Below are positions 49,455 to 57,598 of a stretch of 64,000 bases of DNA, piece by piece; the first letter of the stretch is position 1; the number at the start of each line of letters is the position of its first letter. Under the pieces are notes generated by a model that was given only the letters and a program-made list of their open reading frames with translations, did not search any database and was not told the DNA's origin. The stretch is from JBGPEQ01 sp050180895 (GTDB taxonomy: Bacteria > Pseudomonadota > Alphaproteobacteria > Dongiales > Dongiaceae): contig JBFXDS010000004.1 in the NCBI GenBank assembly GCA_050180895.1, positions 1 through 64,000 of the forward strand. Reading direction: 5' to 3'. A program made the translations under genes and the position numbers.

Positions 49455-51197
49455 ATGCAAGCGACAAGACAGAAGTCCCGGCCGACCGGCGTGATCAACA
49501 TCTTCTTCACGACGTCGCCGTTGCGCGCGTCGATCGTGCTCGGCAGCCTCGTCCTGGCGGGTTTCGCCGAGATGATCGGCTATGCCACGCTGCTTCCGGC
49601 CCTCACGGTCGCCGTCGGCAGCGACACCGGCGCCGAGCCGTCCGCGCTGCAGACCGCCATCACCTGGGCGCTGACGACGGTCGGCATTCCCACCGGCAAC
49701 CTCGGAATCCTGCTGCTCATCGTCTTCGCGGCGATCGTGGCCAAGAACCTGATGATGACCTATTCGATGAATTTCGTCGGCTATGAAGTCGCCAAGGTAG
49801 CGACCGGCCTGCGCCTGAGGCTGATCGATACGCTGCTCGGCGTGCGCTGGAGCTATTTCGCACGGCAGCCGGTCGGACGCTTCGCCAATGCGGTCAGCAG
49901 CGAGGCCGCCCGCGCTTCGGAGGCCTATGCATCGGCGGCGAGCCTGATGGCGAACCTGGTGCAGGCCGCGGTGTACGTGACCCTGGCCCTACTGGTCTCG
50001 TGGCAGCTGGGCGTCATCGCGCTCGCCGTCGGCGGCATCATCAGCTACGCGCTCAAGCCCGTGGTCCGCATGTCGCGCAAAGCCGGCCGCCGCCAGACGC
50101 AGCACACGCACCTGCTGGTCGCGCGCCTGACGGATACGCTGATCGGCATCAAGCCGCTCAAGGCGATGGCGCGGCACGTGCGCTTCGGCGCCCTGTTCGC
50201 AGCCGACGCGCAAGCCGTCAACAAGGCCCTGCGGCGTCAGGTCTGGGGCAAGCAGGCGGTGCGCAGCGGCCAGGAGATCATGCTGTGGGCGATCGCCTGC
50301 GGCCTCCTCTACGTCGCCACGACCTTCTGGAAACTGCCGTTGCAGGAGCTGATCATCATGGGGGCGCTGCTGTTCCGCACCGTCCTGATGTTCAACCGGG
50401 CGCAGCAATGGTATCAGATGGCCGCGCTGTCGGAGAGCGCGTTCTGGAGCATGCGCGAGACGATCGCCGAAGCGGAGCGCGAACGCGAGAGCTTCCCGGG
50501 CCACGGCGTTCCGCGCTTCCGCAACACCTGCCGGTTCGAGAACGTCACCTTCGCCTATGGCGACCATACGGTCCTGCGCAACGTCTCGCTGACCATCCGG
50601 GCCGGCGAGATCACCACGCTCACGGGCGGATCGGGCGCCGGCAAGACGACGATCGCCGACCTGCTGCTGGGGCTGCACCGCCCGAGCAGCGGCGAGATCC
50701 GCATCGACGACACGCCGCTGGGCGACATCGACCTTCTGCATTGGCGCGAGATGGTCGGCTACGTGCCGCAGGAGGTCATCCTGTTCCACGACAGCGTCCT
50801 CGCCAACGTCACGCTCGGCGATCCCGAGTTGGGCCGCGACGCGGCGCGGGCCGCGCTGGCCGCAGCCGGCGCCTGGGATTTCGTGTCGCAGATGCCGCAG
50901 GGCATCGACAGCATCGTCGGCGAGCGGGGAACGCTGCTGTCGGGCGGGCAGCGCCAGCGCATCGCCGTGGCGCGGGCCCTCATCCATCGGCCGTCGCTGC
51001 TGATCCTCGACGAGGCCACGAGCGCGCTCGATCCCGGCACCGAGGCGGCGATCTGCCGCAACCTCAAGGATCTGGTGGCGCAGACGGGATTGACGATCGT
51101 CGCCATCACCCATCAATCGGCCTGGGTCGAGGCGGCGCACCGCGTTTACCATGTGGCGCACGGTCAGGTCAGCGAAGCGCCGCCCGTGGCCGCCTGA
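49455..51197 (+). CDS. ABC half-transporter (exporter, MsbA/PglK-like)
   Basis: The protein has 580 residues from ATG 49455. The N-terminal half has about six membrane segments (first ASIVLGSLVLAGFAEMIGYATLLPAL). The nucleotide-binding domain shows FENVTFAYGDHTVLRNVSLTI, Walker A GGSGAGKTT, signature LSGGQRQRIAVARALIHR, and Walker B LLILDEATSALDPG. Homodimers of this kind flip lipids or lipid-linked oligosaccharides. It sits between the nonulosonate genes and the sphingolipid genes, so it may move a lipid-linked glycan or a ceramide; context cannot decide. Confidence 0.9.
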   Translation: MQATRQKSRPTGVINIFFTTSPLRASIVLGSLVLAGFAEMIGYATLLPALTVAVGSDTGAEPSALQTAITWALTTVGIPTGNLGILLLIVFAAIVAKNLMMTYSMNFVGYEVAKVATGLRLRLIDTLLGVRWSYFARQPVGRFANAVSSEAARASEAYASAASLMANLVQAAVYVTLALLVSWQLGVIALAVGGIISYALKPVVRMSRKAGRRQTQHTHLLVARLTDTLIGIKPLKAMARHVRFGALFAADAQAVNKALRRQVWGKQAVRSGQEIMLWAIACGLLYVATTFWKLPLQELIIMGALLFRTVLMFNRAQQWYQMAALSESAFWSMRETIAEAERERESFPGHGVPRFRNTCRFENVTFAYGDHTVLRNVSLTIRAGEITTLTGGSGAGKTTIADLLLGLHRPSSGEIRIDDTPLGDIDLLHWREMVGYVPQEVILFHDSVLANVTLGDPELGRDAARAALAAAGAWDFVSQMPQGIDSIVGERGTLLSGGQRQRIAVARALIHRPSLLILDEATSALDPGTEAAICRNLKDLVAQTGLTIVAITHQSAWVEAAHRVYHVAHGQVSEAPPVAA

Positions 51198-51322
51198 CTC
51201 GAGCCCGCAGCCGCAAAGACTCGGCAAGCGGCTTGTCGGTCGGAACCCGATTTGATAAGACGCGCGCGCCAAGCGGGCGCGATCGCGTCATCGTCCCGCA
51301 GCGATACCACGTTCAGCCACGA

Positions 51323-53101
51323 ATGACACCGACTCCTACGAGCAACGATACCCTGTCGCAGCGGCCCGGCGGCTTCGCCACCTTGACGGACGCGCTGGAC
51401 TATGCGGCGCGCGGCAAGACCGGATTGAACTTCTATTCGGCGCGCGGCGAGCTGGCGCGGGCGCTGAGCTACGCGGAGTTGCGCGAGCGCGCCGTCGAGA
51501 CGGCGCGCGGCCTCGTCCAGGTCGGCTTCCCGCCGGAAGCCCGCGTCGTCCTCATTGCGGACACCGATGCCGATTTCACGATCCTGTTCTTCGCCTGTCA
51601 GTACGCCGGATTGCTCGGCGTGCCCGTGTCCCTGCCGACGACCCTAGGCGGACGGGAAGCCTATGTCGCCGGCCTGCGACGGCAGCTCGTAGGTTGCGGC
51701 GCATCCGCGGCCGCGGCATCGGCCGAACTGCTGCCGTTCCTGCAGGAAGCGGCGACCGGCCTGGACCTCCCGCTGATCGGGACGGCGAAAGATTTCTACG
51801 ACCTACCGAAGGCGGGCGCGGATCCGCGGCCGTTCGGACCGGGCGACCGCTGCTATCTGCAGTACTCGTCGGGCAGCACGCGCGCGCCGCTGGGCGTCGA
51901 CATGCCGCAGCGTGCGCTGATGAGCAATTGCGACGCCATCATCAATCACGGCCTCAAGCTGCGGCCCGGCGACCGCTGCACCTCGTGGCTGCCGCTCTAC
52001 CACGACATGGGCCTTGTCGGCTTCATGCTGACTCCCCTGGCGTGCCAGCTATCGATCGACTACCTGACGACACGCGATTTCGCGCGCCGCGCCCTGCTCT
52101 GGCTGACCCTGATCTCGCGCAACGGCGGAACGCTGTCCTACAGCCCCTCCTTCGGCTACGACCTTTGCGCGCGCCGCGCCGAGACCGCCAACAACCTCGA
52201 TATCGATCTCTCCACCTGGCGCGGCGCCGGAATCGGCGGCGACATGGTGCAGCCCGGCGTGCTCCGGCGCTTCGCCGACGCGTTCACGTCCTATGGCTTC
52301 CGCGAGACGGCGTTCGTGCCGAGCTACGGCATGGCCGAGACCGCCCTCGCGGTCAGCTTCGCGCCGCTCGACACCGGCGTCCGGATCGACCTCGTCGACC
52401 GCAAGCGCATGGCCGACGAACGGCTGGCCGTGCCGGCTGCCGACGATCATCCGGAGAGCGCGCGCGGATTCGTCGCCTGCGGCCGGCCGCTGCCTGGCCA
52501 TGTCGCGGAGATTCGCGACGACAACGGCAAGGTCCTGCCGGAGCGGCATATCGGCCGCATCTTCGTCAAGGGCCCGAGCGTCATGGCCGGATATTTCCAA
52601 CAACCCCAGGCGACGCAGCACGTGCTCGACGCCGGCGGCTGGCTGGATACCGGCGATCTGGGCTACTGGCTCGACGGCCAACTCGTCATCACCGGCCGCG
52701 CCAAGGACCTCATCATCGTCAATGGACGCAATATCTGGCCGCAGGACCTGGAGTGGGCGGTGGAGGAGCTGCCGGAACTGCGGCGGGGCGATGCGGCCGC
52801 ATTCTCCGTCGACGGCGAGAACGACGAGGAGGACGTGATCCTGCTCGTGCAGTGCCGGATGTCGGATCCGGAGGCGCGTAGCGCGCTGGTGCGCGCCGTG
52901 CAGGGCGTGGTGCAGCGCACGGCGGCGATCGAATGCCAGGTTAAGCTGATCGATCCGAAGGGACTGCCGCAGACTTCCTCGGGCAAGCTCAGCCGATCCC
53001 GCGCCAAGACCAACTACATCTCCGGCATCTACGGACCGCCGGTGCCGGATTCGCCGGTATCCCCGACGCGTACAGCTGCTCCGGCCGCGCCGGCCGGTTG
53101 A
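51323..53101 (+). CDS. Fatty acyl-AMP ligase / acyl-ACP synthetase of the ceramide cluster
   Basis: The protein has 592 residues from ATG 51323. It is an ANL-superfamily enzyme of the FAAL kind: LQYSSGSTRAPLGVDMPQ, LPLYHDMGLVGFMLTPL, YGMAETALAVSF, GWLDTGDLG, GRAKDLIIVNGRNIWPQDLE and the C-terminal lysine in SSGKLSRSRAK. It activates a fatty acid to acyl-AMP and loads it onto an acyl carrier protein. The genes downstream on this strand are a CerR-like reductase, an acyl carrier protein and serine palmitoyltransferase, the same set as in the Caulobacter ceramide locus. That makes the ACP at 54180 its likely partner. Confidence 0.88.
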   Translation: MTPTPTSNDTLSQRPGGFATLTDALDYAARGKTGLNFYSARGELARALSYAELRERAVETARGLVQVGFPPEARVVLIADTDADFTILFFACQYAGLLGVPVSLPTTLGGREAYVAGLRRQLVGCGASAAAASAELLPFLQEAATGLDLPLIGTAKDFYDLPKAGADPRPFGPGDRCYLQYSSGSTRAPLGVDMPQRALMSNCDAIINHGLKLRPGDRCTSWLPLYHDMGLVGFMLTPLACQLSIDYLTTRDFARRALLWLTLISRNGGTLSYSPSFGYDLCARRAETANNLDIDLSTWRGAGIGGDMVQPGVLRRFADAFTSYGFRETAFVPSYGMAETALAVSFAPLDTGVRIDLVDRKRMADERLAVPAADDHPESARGFVACGRPLPGHVAEIRDDNGKVLPERHIGRIFVKGPSVMAGYFQQPQATQHVLDAGGWLDTGDLGYWLDGQLVITGRAKDLIIVNGRNIWPQDLEWAVEELPELRRGDAAAFSVDGENDEEDVILLVQCRMSDPEARSALVRAVQGVVQRTAAIECQVKLIDPKGLPQTSSGKLSRSRAKTNYISGIYGPPVPDSPVSPTRTAAPAAPAG

Positions 53102-53107
53102 CGGGCA

Positions 53108-54055
53108 ATGCCGCGGACGGTTGCCGTTACCGGAGCGACGGGCTTCGTCGGCAGCCACATCGTCGGACAGTTGAGCCGTGCCGGCTGGCAGGTGCGCATC
53201 CTGACGCGGCGGCTACCGGTGAATCCGCGGTTCGGTGACGCCGCCATCGAAGCCGTCATCGGTGCCCTGGAAGACCGGCATGCCCTCGCCCGCCTGGTCC
53301 GCGACGTCGATGCGGTGGTGCACGCGGCTGGCAAGATCAAGGCACGCTCGCATGCCGAGTTCTTTGCCGCCAACGCGACGGGCACGCGGCTGCTCGTCGA
53401 AGCGGCCATCGCAACCGGCAACCGGCCGCGCTTCGTCCTGATCTCGTCCCTGGCGGCGCGGCGGCCGCAGATCTCCGACTATGCGGCGAGCAAGCTGGCC
53501 GGCGAGGCCGAATTGACGCGGCTCGACGGCGACCTGCCCTGGTCGATCCTGCGACCGCCCGCCGTCTATGGACCCGGCGATCGCGAGACCCTGGCGTTCT
53601 TTCGCGCGCTCCGGCTCGGGTTCGCCCTCCTGCCGCCGGCGCGCGACGCGCGCCTGTCGCTCCTGCATGCCGCCGATCTGGCAACTGCCGCCGCGGCCGC
53701 CCTGGAACCCGCCGCGGCCGTCGCCGGCACGTTCGAGATCGATGACGGGCATCCCGCCGGCTACGGCTGGGACGAGTTGGTGCGGACGGCGGCGCGGCAT
53801 CTCGAGGTCAGGCCGGTGCGGCTGCGGATTCCCGGTCCGCTGCTCCAGGCCGCCGCGCAGGCGAACGCGGCGATTCACCGTTTAACCGACAGGACCGCGA
53901 TGCTGACCCCGGGCAAGGCGCGGGAGATGCTGCACCGGGACTGGACCGTACGCGATGGAACGTACACCGCCGCGACAAACTGGCGGCCGGCGGTCGATCT
54001 CGACAAAGGCTTTGCCGAAACAATCGCTTGGTACCGCCGGCACCGCTGGCTGTAA
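53108..54055 (+). CDS. NAD-dependent epimerase/dehydratase, CerR-like
   Basis: The protein has 315 residues of the extended SDR fold. The Rossmann motif is VTGATGFVGSHIV, followed by VVHAAGKIKARSHAEFFAAN and the active-site region VLISSLAARRPQISDYAASKL with Tyr-x3-Lys; LRPPAVYGPGDRETLAFFR follows. Its gene starts six bases after the ligase stop. In Caulobacter a gene of this family at the same place (cerR) encodes a reductase of oxidised ceramide. By position and family it probably does the same here; sequence alone does not prove the substrate. Confidence 0.8.
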   Translation: MPRTVAVTGATGFVGSHIVGQLSRAGWQVRILTRRLPVNPRFGDAAIEAVIGALEDRHALARLVRDVDAVVHAAGKIKARSHAEFFAANATGTRLLVEAAIATGNRPRFVLISSLAARRPQISDYAASKLAGEAELTRLDGDLPWSILRPPAVYGPGDRETLAFFRALRLGFALLPPARDARLSLLHAADLATAAAAALEPAAAVAGTFEIDDGHPAGYGWDELVRTAARHLEVRPVRLRIPGPLLQAAAQANAAIHRLTDRTAMLTPGKAREMLHRDWTVRDGTYTAATNWRPAVDLDKGFAETIAWYRRHRWL

Positions 54056-54095
54056 CAATAGGTAACAAATTGTCATTTCACGGATTCACCAGTTT

Positions 54096-54115
54096 TCACA
54101 AGTAATGCCTTGTGA
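54096..54115. promoter_or_regulatory. Palindrome upstream of the acp-spt pair
   Basis: TCACAAG-N6-CTTGTGA is a perfect 7-base inverted repeat with a six-base spacer, in an AT-richer intergenic region (54056-54179) that must contain the promoter of the carrier protein and serine palmitoyltransferase genes. It resembles the operator size of a dimeric regulator; the protein that binds is unknown. Confidence 0.45.
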
Positions 54116-54179
54116 TTCGAGGCGTCGTCGGCCGTCGACGGGGAGACGAGGGGTCGGAGACGAGAGAATTCAGCAGTCG

Positions 54180-54443
54180 ATGGTTGGGGGAATTGTGGCC
54201 GGTGCGGACGACGACATCCTGGGCGCTGTCACGACGGCGCTCGAACCGTTCCGCAAAGGCGGCGCCCCCATCACGGCCGACACCGACATCTCCCAGGACC
54301 TGAACCTGGATTCGGTCGCGGTGTTGGATCTGCTGATGGAGCTGGAAGAGAAATTCGACGTTTCGATTCCGCTCAATCTGGTGCCGGAGATCAGGACGGT
54401 CGGCGAACTCGCCGGCACGGTCCGAAAACTGAGGGAAGGTTGA
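54180..54443 (+). CDS. Acyl carrier protein dedicated to sphingolipid synthesis
   Basis: The protein has 87 residues from ATG 54180 and is acidic. The phosphopantetheine attachment site is DLNLDSVAVLDLLMELEEKF with Ser45. Unlike the housekeeping AcpP it lacks the GADSLDTVELVM sequence and belongs to the specialised carrier proteins next to serine palmitoyltransferase in Caulobacter and Sphingomonas relatives. It should carry the acyl chain activated by the ligase at 51323 to serine palmitoyltransferase. The stop is six bases before the next start. Confidence 0.88.
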   Translation: MVGGIVAGADDDILGAVTTALEPFRKGGAPITADTDISQDLNLDSVAVLDLLMELEEKFDVSIPLNLVPEIRTVGELAGTVRKLREG

Positions 54444-54449
54444 GTGCGC

Positions 54450-55664
54450 ATGGCCCTGTTCGATCAGTTCGCAGACCTCATCCGATCGCACGCCGCGGTG
54501 AAGGCCGTCGGCGCCGATCCGTTCGGCGTCAACATGGAGCGCGTGACGTCGCCAACGGAGGCGATCGTCGAAGGGCGGCCGACGATCCTCGTCGGCACCA
54601 ACAACTATCTCGGCCTCACGTTCAACGCCTCCTGCATCGACGCCGCCGTCGAGGCCCTGGAGACGCAGGGCACCGGCACGACCGGATCGCGCATCGCCAA
54701 CGGCAGCTACGGCGGACATGCCGAGCTGGAAGCGGCGCTGGCGCGCTTCTACGGGCGTCGTAGCGCCATGGTCTTCACGACCGGCTATCAGGCCAATCTC
54801 GGCATCATCTCGCGGATCGCCGGCGCCAAGGACTACCTGATCATCGACGCCGATTCGCACGCCAGCATCTACGACGCCTGCAAGATGTGCCCGGGCACGG
54901 TGATCCGCTTCAAGCACAACGACGCCGCCGACCTGGACAAGCGCCTGCAGCGCCTCGCCGGCACCGAGGGCAACAAGATCATCGTCGTCGAGGGCATCTA
55001 CAGCATGCTCGGCGACCAGGCGCCGCTCGCCGAGATCGCCGCGGTGAAGCGCAAGCACGGCGCCTATCTGGTGGTGGACGAGGCCCATTCGATGGGCGTG
55101 CTCGGCAAGACCGGCCGCGGCCTGGCCGAGGCCGCCGGAGTCGAGGCCGATGTCGATTTCATCGTCGGCACCTTCAGCAAGAGCCTCGGCGCCATCGGCG
55201 GCTTCTGCGTCTCGGACCATCCCGACTTCGACGTGCTGCGCATCGCCTGCCGCCCCTACATGTTCACAGCGTCGCTGCCGCCGTCGATCGTCGCTTCGGT
55301 CACTGCGGCCCTCAAGGTCGTCGAGAGCCGGCCGGAGCTGCGCACCCGCCTGTGGGCCAACGTCAACACCCTCTATGACGGACTGAAGCGGCGCGGCTTC
55401 GCGCTCGGCCCGCAGAAGGGCCCGGTGGTCGCGGTGCAGCTGCCCAGCCCCGAGACGGCGATCCAGACCTGGCAGGCGCTGCTGCAGGCCGGCGTCTATG
55501 TGAACCTCGCCCTCCCGCCGGCGACGCCGAACGGGCTCTCGCTCCTGCGCTGCAGCGTGTGCGCGGCGCACAGCCGCCATCAGCTCGAGCGGGTGATCGA
55601 GGCCGTCACCGACGTGGCCTACGAGGCCGGCATCCTGGGCGAGCCGGCGCGCGCTGCCGGCTGA
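54450..55664 (+). CDS. spt: Serine palmitoyltransferase
   Basis: The protein has 404 residues. It is an alpha-oxoamine synthase that condenses serine with an acyl thioester to 3-ketosphinganine. Key residues: ADSHASI (His138), VVDEAHSMGVLG (Asp210, His213) and the PLP lysine in GTFSKSLGAIGGF (Lys244); the sequence IANGSYGGHAELEAALARF is as in bacterial SPTs. KBL or BioF are alternatives by fold, but the dedicated ACP and ligase next door favour SPT. ATG 54450 is preferred to GTG 54444 by the family-like MALFDQF start. GAGGGAAGG lies upstream. Confidence 0.88.
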   Translation: MALFDQFADLIRSHAAVKAVGADPFGVNMERVTSPTEAIVEGRPTILVGTNNYLGLTFNASCIDAAVEALETQGTGTTGSRIANGSYGGHAELEAALARFYGRRSAMVFTTGYQANLGIISRIAGAKDYLIIDADSHASIYDACKMCPGTVIRFKHNDAADLDKRLQRLAGTEGNKIIVVEGIYSMLGDQAPLAEIAAVKRKHGAYLVVDEAHSMGVLGKTGRGLAEAAGVEADVDFIVGTFSKSLGAIGGFCVSDHPDFDVLRIACRPYMFTASLPPSIVASVTAALKVVESRPELRTRLWANVNTLYDGLKRRGFALGPQKGPVVAVQLPSPETAIQTWQALLQAGVYVNLALPPATPNGLSLLRCSVCAAHSRHQLERVIEAVTDVAYEAGILGEPARAAG

Positions 55665-55677
55665 CCCGTCCCCCGCG

Positions 55678-56637
55678 TCAGCGGAACGCGCCGCGCCGAT
55701 GGAGACGCCAAGCCAGGGCCGGTGCGGCGAGCAGCGGATGACGCCGCTGCCAGTCCGTCGCCCGCATGGCGACGCCACTGTGGCGTTCGATCTTCCAGAG
55801 GATGTAGTCGACGCCGCCGTCGAAGGTGAAGGCGCCCTTGGCGAGGCGGAGCGCGGAGAGCAGCTTGCCCAGCAGGCGCCGCCGGCGCCAGGCCGCTGCG
55901 GCGCCACGGCGGGCCTGCGCCGGCAGGGCGAGCGAAAGACGCCCGTCTTCGGCGATGCGCGCCTCGATCCCGGCGGCCTGTAACGCCGGCAGGCTCAGCC
56001 CATCGTAGCGCGCGCCGTCCGCCGCGTAGACGAGCCGGGCGCGGTCGAGTCCCTCCGTGCGGAGCTCCGCGCCATAGGTCGCCTCGAAGGCGCGGGTCCA
56101 GAAGGCCGCCGGCATGAAGCTTCCCTCCATCAGCCCGGCCGTGCGCAAGGCCAGCGTCGACACCGCGTCGGCGAGCGCGTCGACGACGGCGGCGCGGACG
56201 GTGTCGTCGCGCGCGAAGGGAAGCCGCACCGGCTGGGCGAAGCGAGCCCAGAAATAGGACTGCAGGGCGCGCGGCGAAACGGCGCGCCGGAACTGCGCCA
56301 GTGTGACGACGGCATATTTGGCGCGCAGGCTGCGCTCGCGCCAGGGAATCTCGATATAGAAGACGTTGGGCGGCAGGACGGCATTGGCCCAGGCCGCCAG
56401 CCGGCCGTCATAGACGCGCCGATAGTCGTCGACCAGCAGGTAGAAGTCGTACACCGGATCCTCTGCGGCGGTCGGATCGCCGCGTCTGAGGCAGGAGCCG
56501 TAGAACAGTACGGCCTGGATCGCCGCGCCGTGACGGCGGAGGATCGTTTCGACCAGAGTCGCCGTGGCCGCGCCGACGGGAAGCGCGACCTCGGCGCCGA
56601 TCAGCGCGGACAGCCGGGCACGGGCGGCGGCCCTCAT
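55678..56637 (-). CDS. Nucleotidyltransferase-like protein of the ceramide locus
   Basis: The protein has 319 residues from ATG 56637. AVLFYGSCLRRGDPTAAEDP followed by VYDFYLLVDDY resembles the GS-x10-D-x-D-x motif of polymerase-beta-type nucleotidyltransferases, but with Tyr and Phe between the acidic residues (D60, D64), so the metal site may be altered. The remaining 230 residues, helical and basic, match nothing I recognise. It is the third gene of a minus-strand unit with the lipid kinase (one base apart) and the CDP-alcohol transferase and faces spt convergently. A role in headgroup addition is inferred only from context. Confidence 0.65.
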   Translation of the reverse strand: MRAAARARLSALIGAEVALPVGAATATLVETILRRHGAAIQAVLFYGSCLRRGDPTAAEDPVYDFYLLVDDYRRVYDGRLAAWANAVLPPNVFYIEIPWRERSLRAKYAVVTLAQFRRAVSPRALQSYFWARFAQPVRLPFARDDTVRAAVVDALADAVSTLALRTAGLMEGSFMPAAFWTRAFEATYGAELRTEGLDRARLVYAADGARYDGLSLPALQAAGIEARIAEDGRLSLALPAQARRGAAAAWRRRRLLGKLLSALRLAKGAFTFDGGVDYILWKIERHSGVAMRATDWQRRHPLLAAPALAWRLHRRGAFR

Positions 56638-56638
56638 A

Positions 56639-57598
56639 TCAGCACCGCAGAAAGGTCGCCTGCCGGTCGGCCCGCAGGACGACGGGAACCCCGGGATCGG
56701 GCCGGAAGATCTCGCCATCGAAGACGAGCGGTGAATCGAGGATGAGACGGCATTCGCGGACCTTGCCGCTGCGATAGCCGCAGGCCGCCATCCACGGCCG
56801 CGGGCGGCCGCGCAGGACCGGCAGCAGCGCGCGCCACAGGCGCTGTGGGGGAAAGCCGATGCGGGTATAGCGCAACGCTCCCGTCCCCTCGCCCCAGAAG
56901 GGCATGACGCCGAGGATCAGCCGTTGCAGCGTGGTCGCCAGAAACAGCAGCTCGTCGCGCGGCTGGGCCGGCGTCCCATCCAGTTCGACCGTCATGCGTT
57001 CGCCATGCAGCATATTCGCTCCGCGACGGCCGGTCACGAGTCGGAACAGGGCGAGCGCCAGCGCCAGGGCAGCGGCGGCGTTGTGCCGGGCGCCGAGCGG
57101 ATGCACCTCGGTCCTCGCGGCCATGATGCCCTGATAGAACGCGGCGGCGCCGAGGAACATGCCGTGGACCGGCGCCTCGTCGGGCGCGCGCTGCAGCGAC
57201 AGCACTGGACGCCGGAGCGTCTCGCGCGCGGCAGCCCCGTCGGGCGCGGCGCGGCACAGCCTGTCCAACGAGCGGGCGGGGTCGCCGCGCAGCCCGACAT
57301 CGGCCGCGATCAGGTTGGTCATGCCGCTCGGCAGCAACGCCAGCGGCGGCGGCGCGGCGAAGCCGGAGCCGTTCAGCAGTTCGGTCAGCACCTTCTGCAC
57401 CGTGCCATCGCCACCAGAGACGATGATCAGGCTCACCTCCCGGCGGGCGAAATCTCGCAAGGTCTCGGCCGTCGCCTGCACGCTCTCGAGCTCGACATGC
57501 AGCAGCTCCGGATGCCGGGCAGCCGCCGCGCGCATCGCCGGCATGCGCTGCCGGTTGCGCTGGCTGCGCGGATTGCTGATCAGCCCGATGCGAATCAT
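56639..57598 (-). CDS. LCB5/diacylglycerol-kinase-type lipid kinase (ceramide kinase candidate)
   Basis: The protein has 319 residues. The DAGK catalytic domain is clear: IGLISNPRSQRNR, IIVSGGDGTVQKVL (61-66 SGGDGT), LLPSGMTNLIAADVGL, then a C-terminal beta-rich half with PFWGEGTGALRYTRI. Such enzymes phosphorylate diacylglycerol, sphingoid bases or ceramide with ATP. In Caulobacter the kinase of this type next to spt (CpgB) phosphorylates ceramide, so the same substrate is likely. Its ATG overlaps the stop of the CDP-alcohol transferase gene by four bases. Confidence 0.85.
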   Translation of the reverse strand: MIRIGLISNPRSQRNRQRMPAMRAAAARHPELLHVELESVQATAETLRDFARREVSLIIVSGGDGTVQKVLTELLNGSGFAAPPPLALLPSGMTNLIAADVGLRGDPARSLDRLCRAAPDGAAARETLRRPVLSLQRAPDEAPVHGMFLGAAAFYQGIMAARTEVHPLGARHNAAAALALALALFRLVTGRRGANMLHGERMTVELDGTPAQPRDELLFLATTLQRLILGVMPFWGEGTGALRYTRIGFPPQRLWRALLPVLRGRPRPWMAACGYRSGKVRECRLILDSPLVFDGEIFRPDPGVPVVLRADRQATFLRC

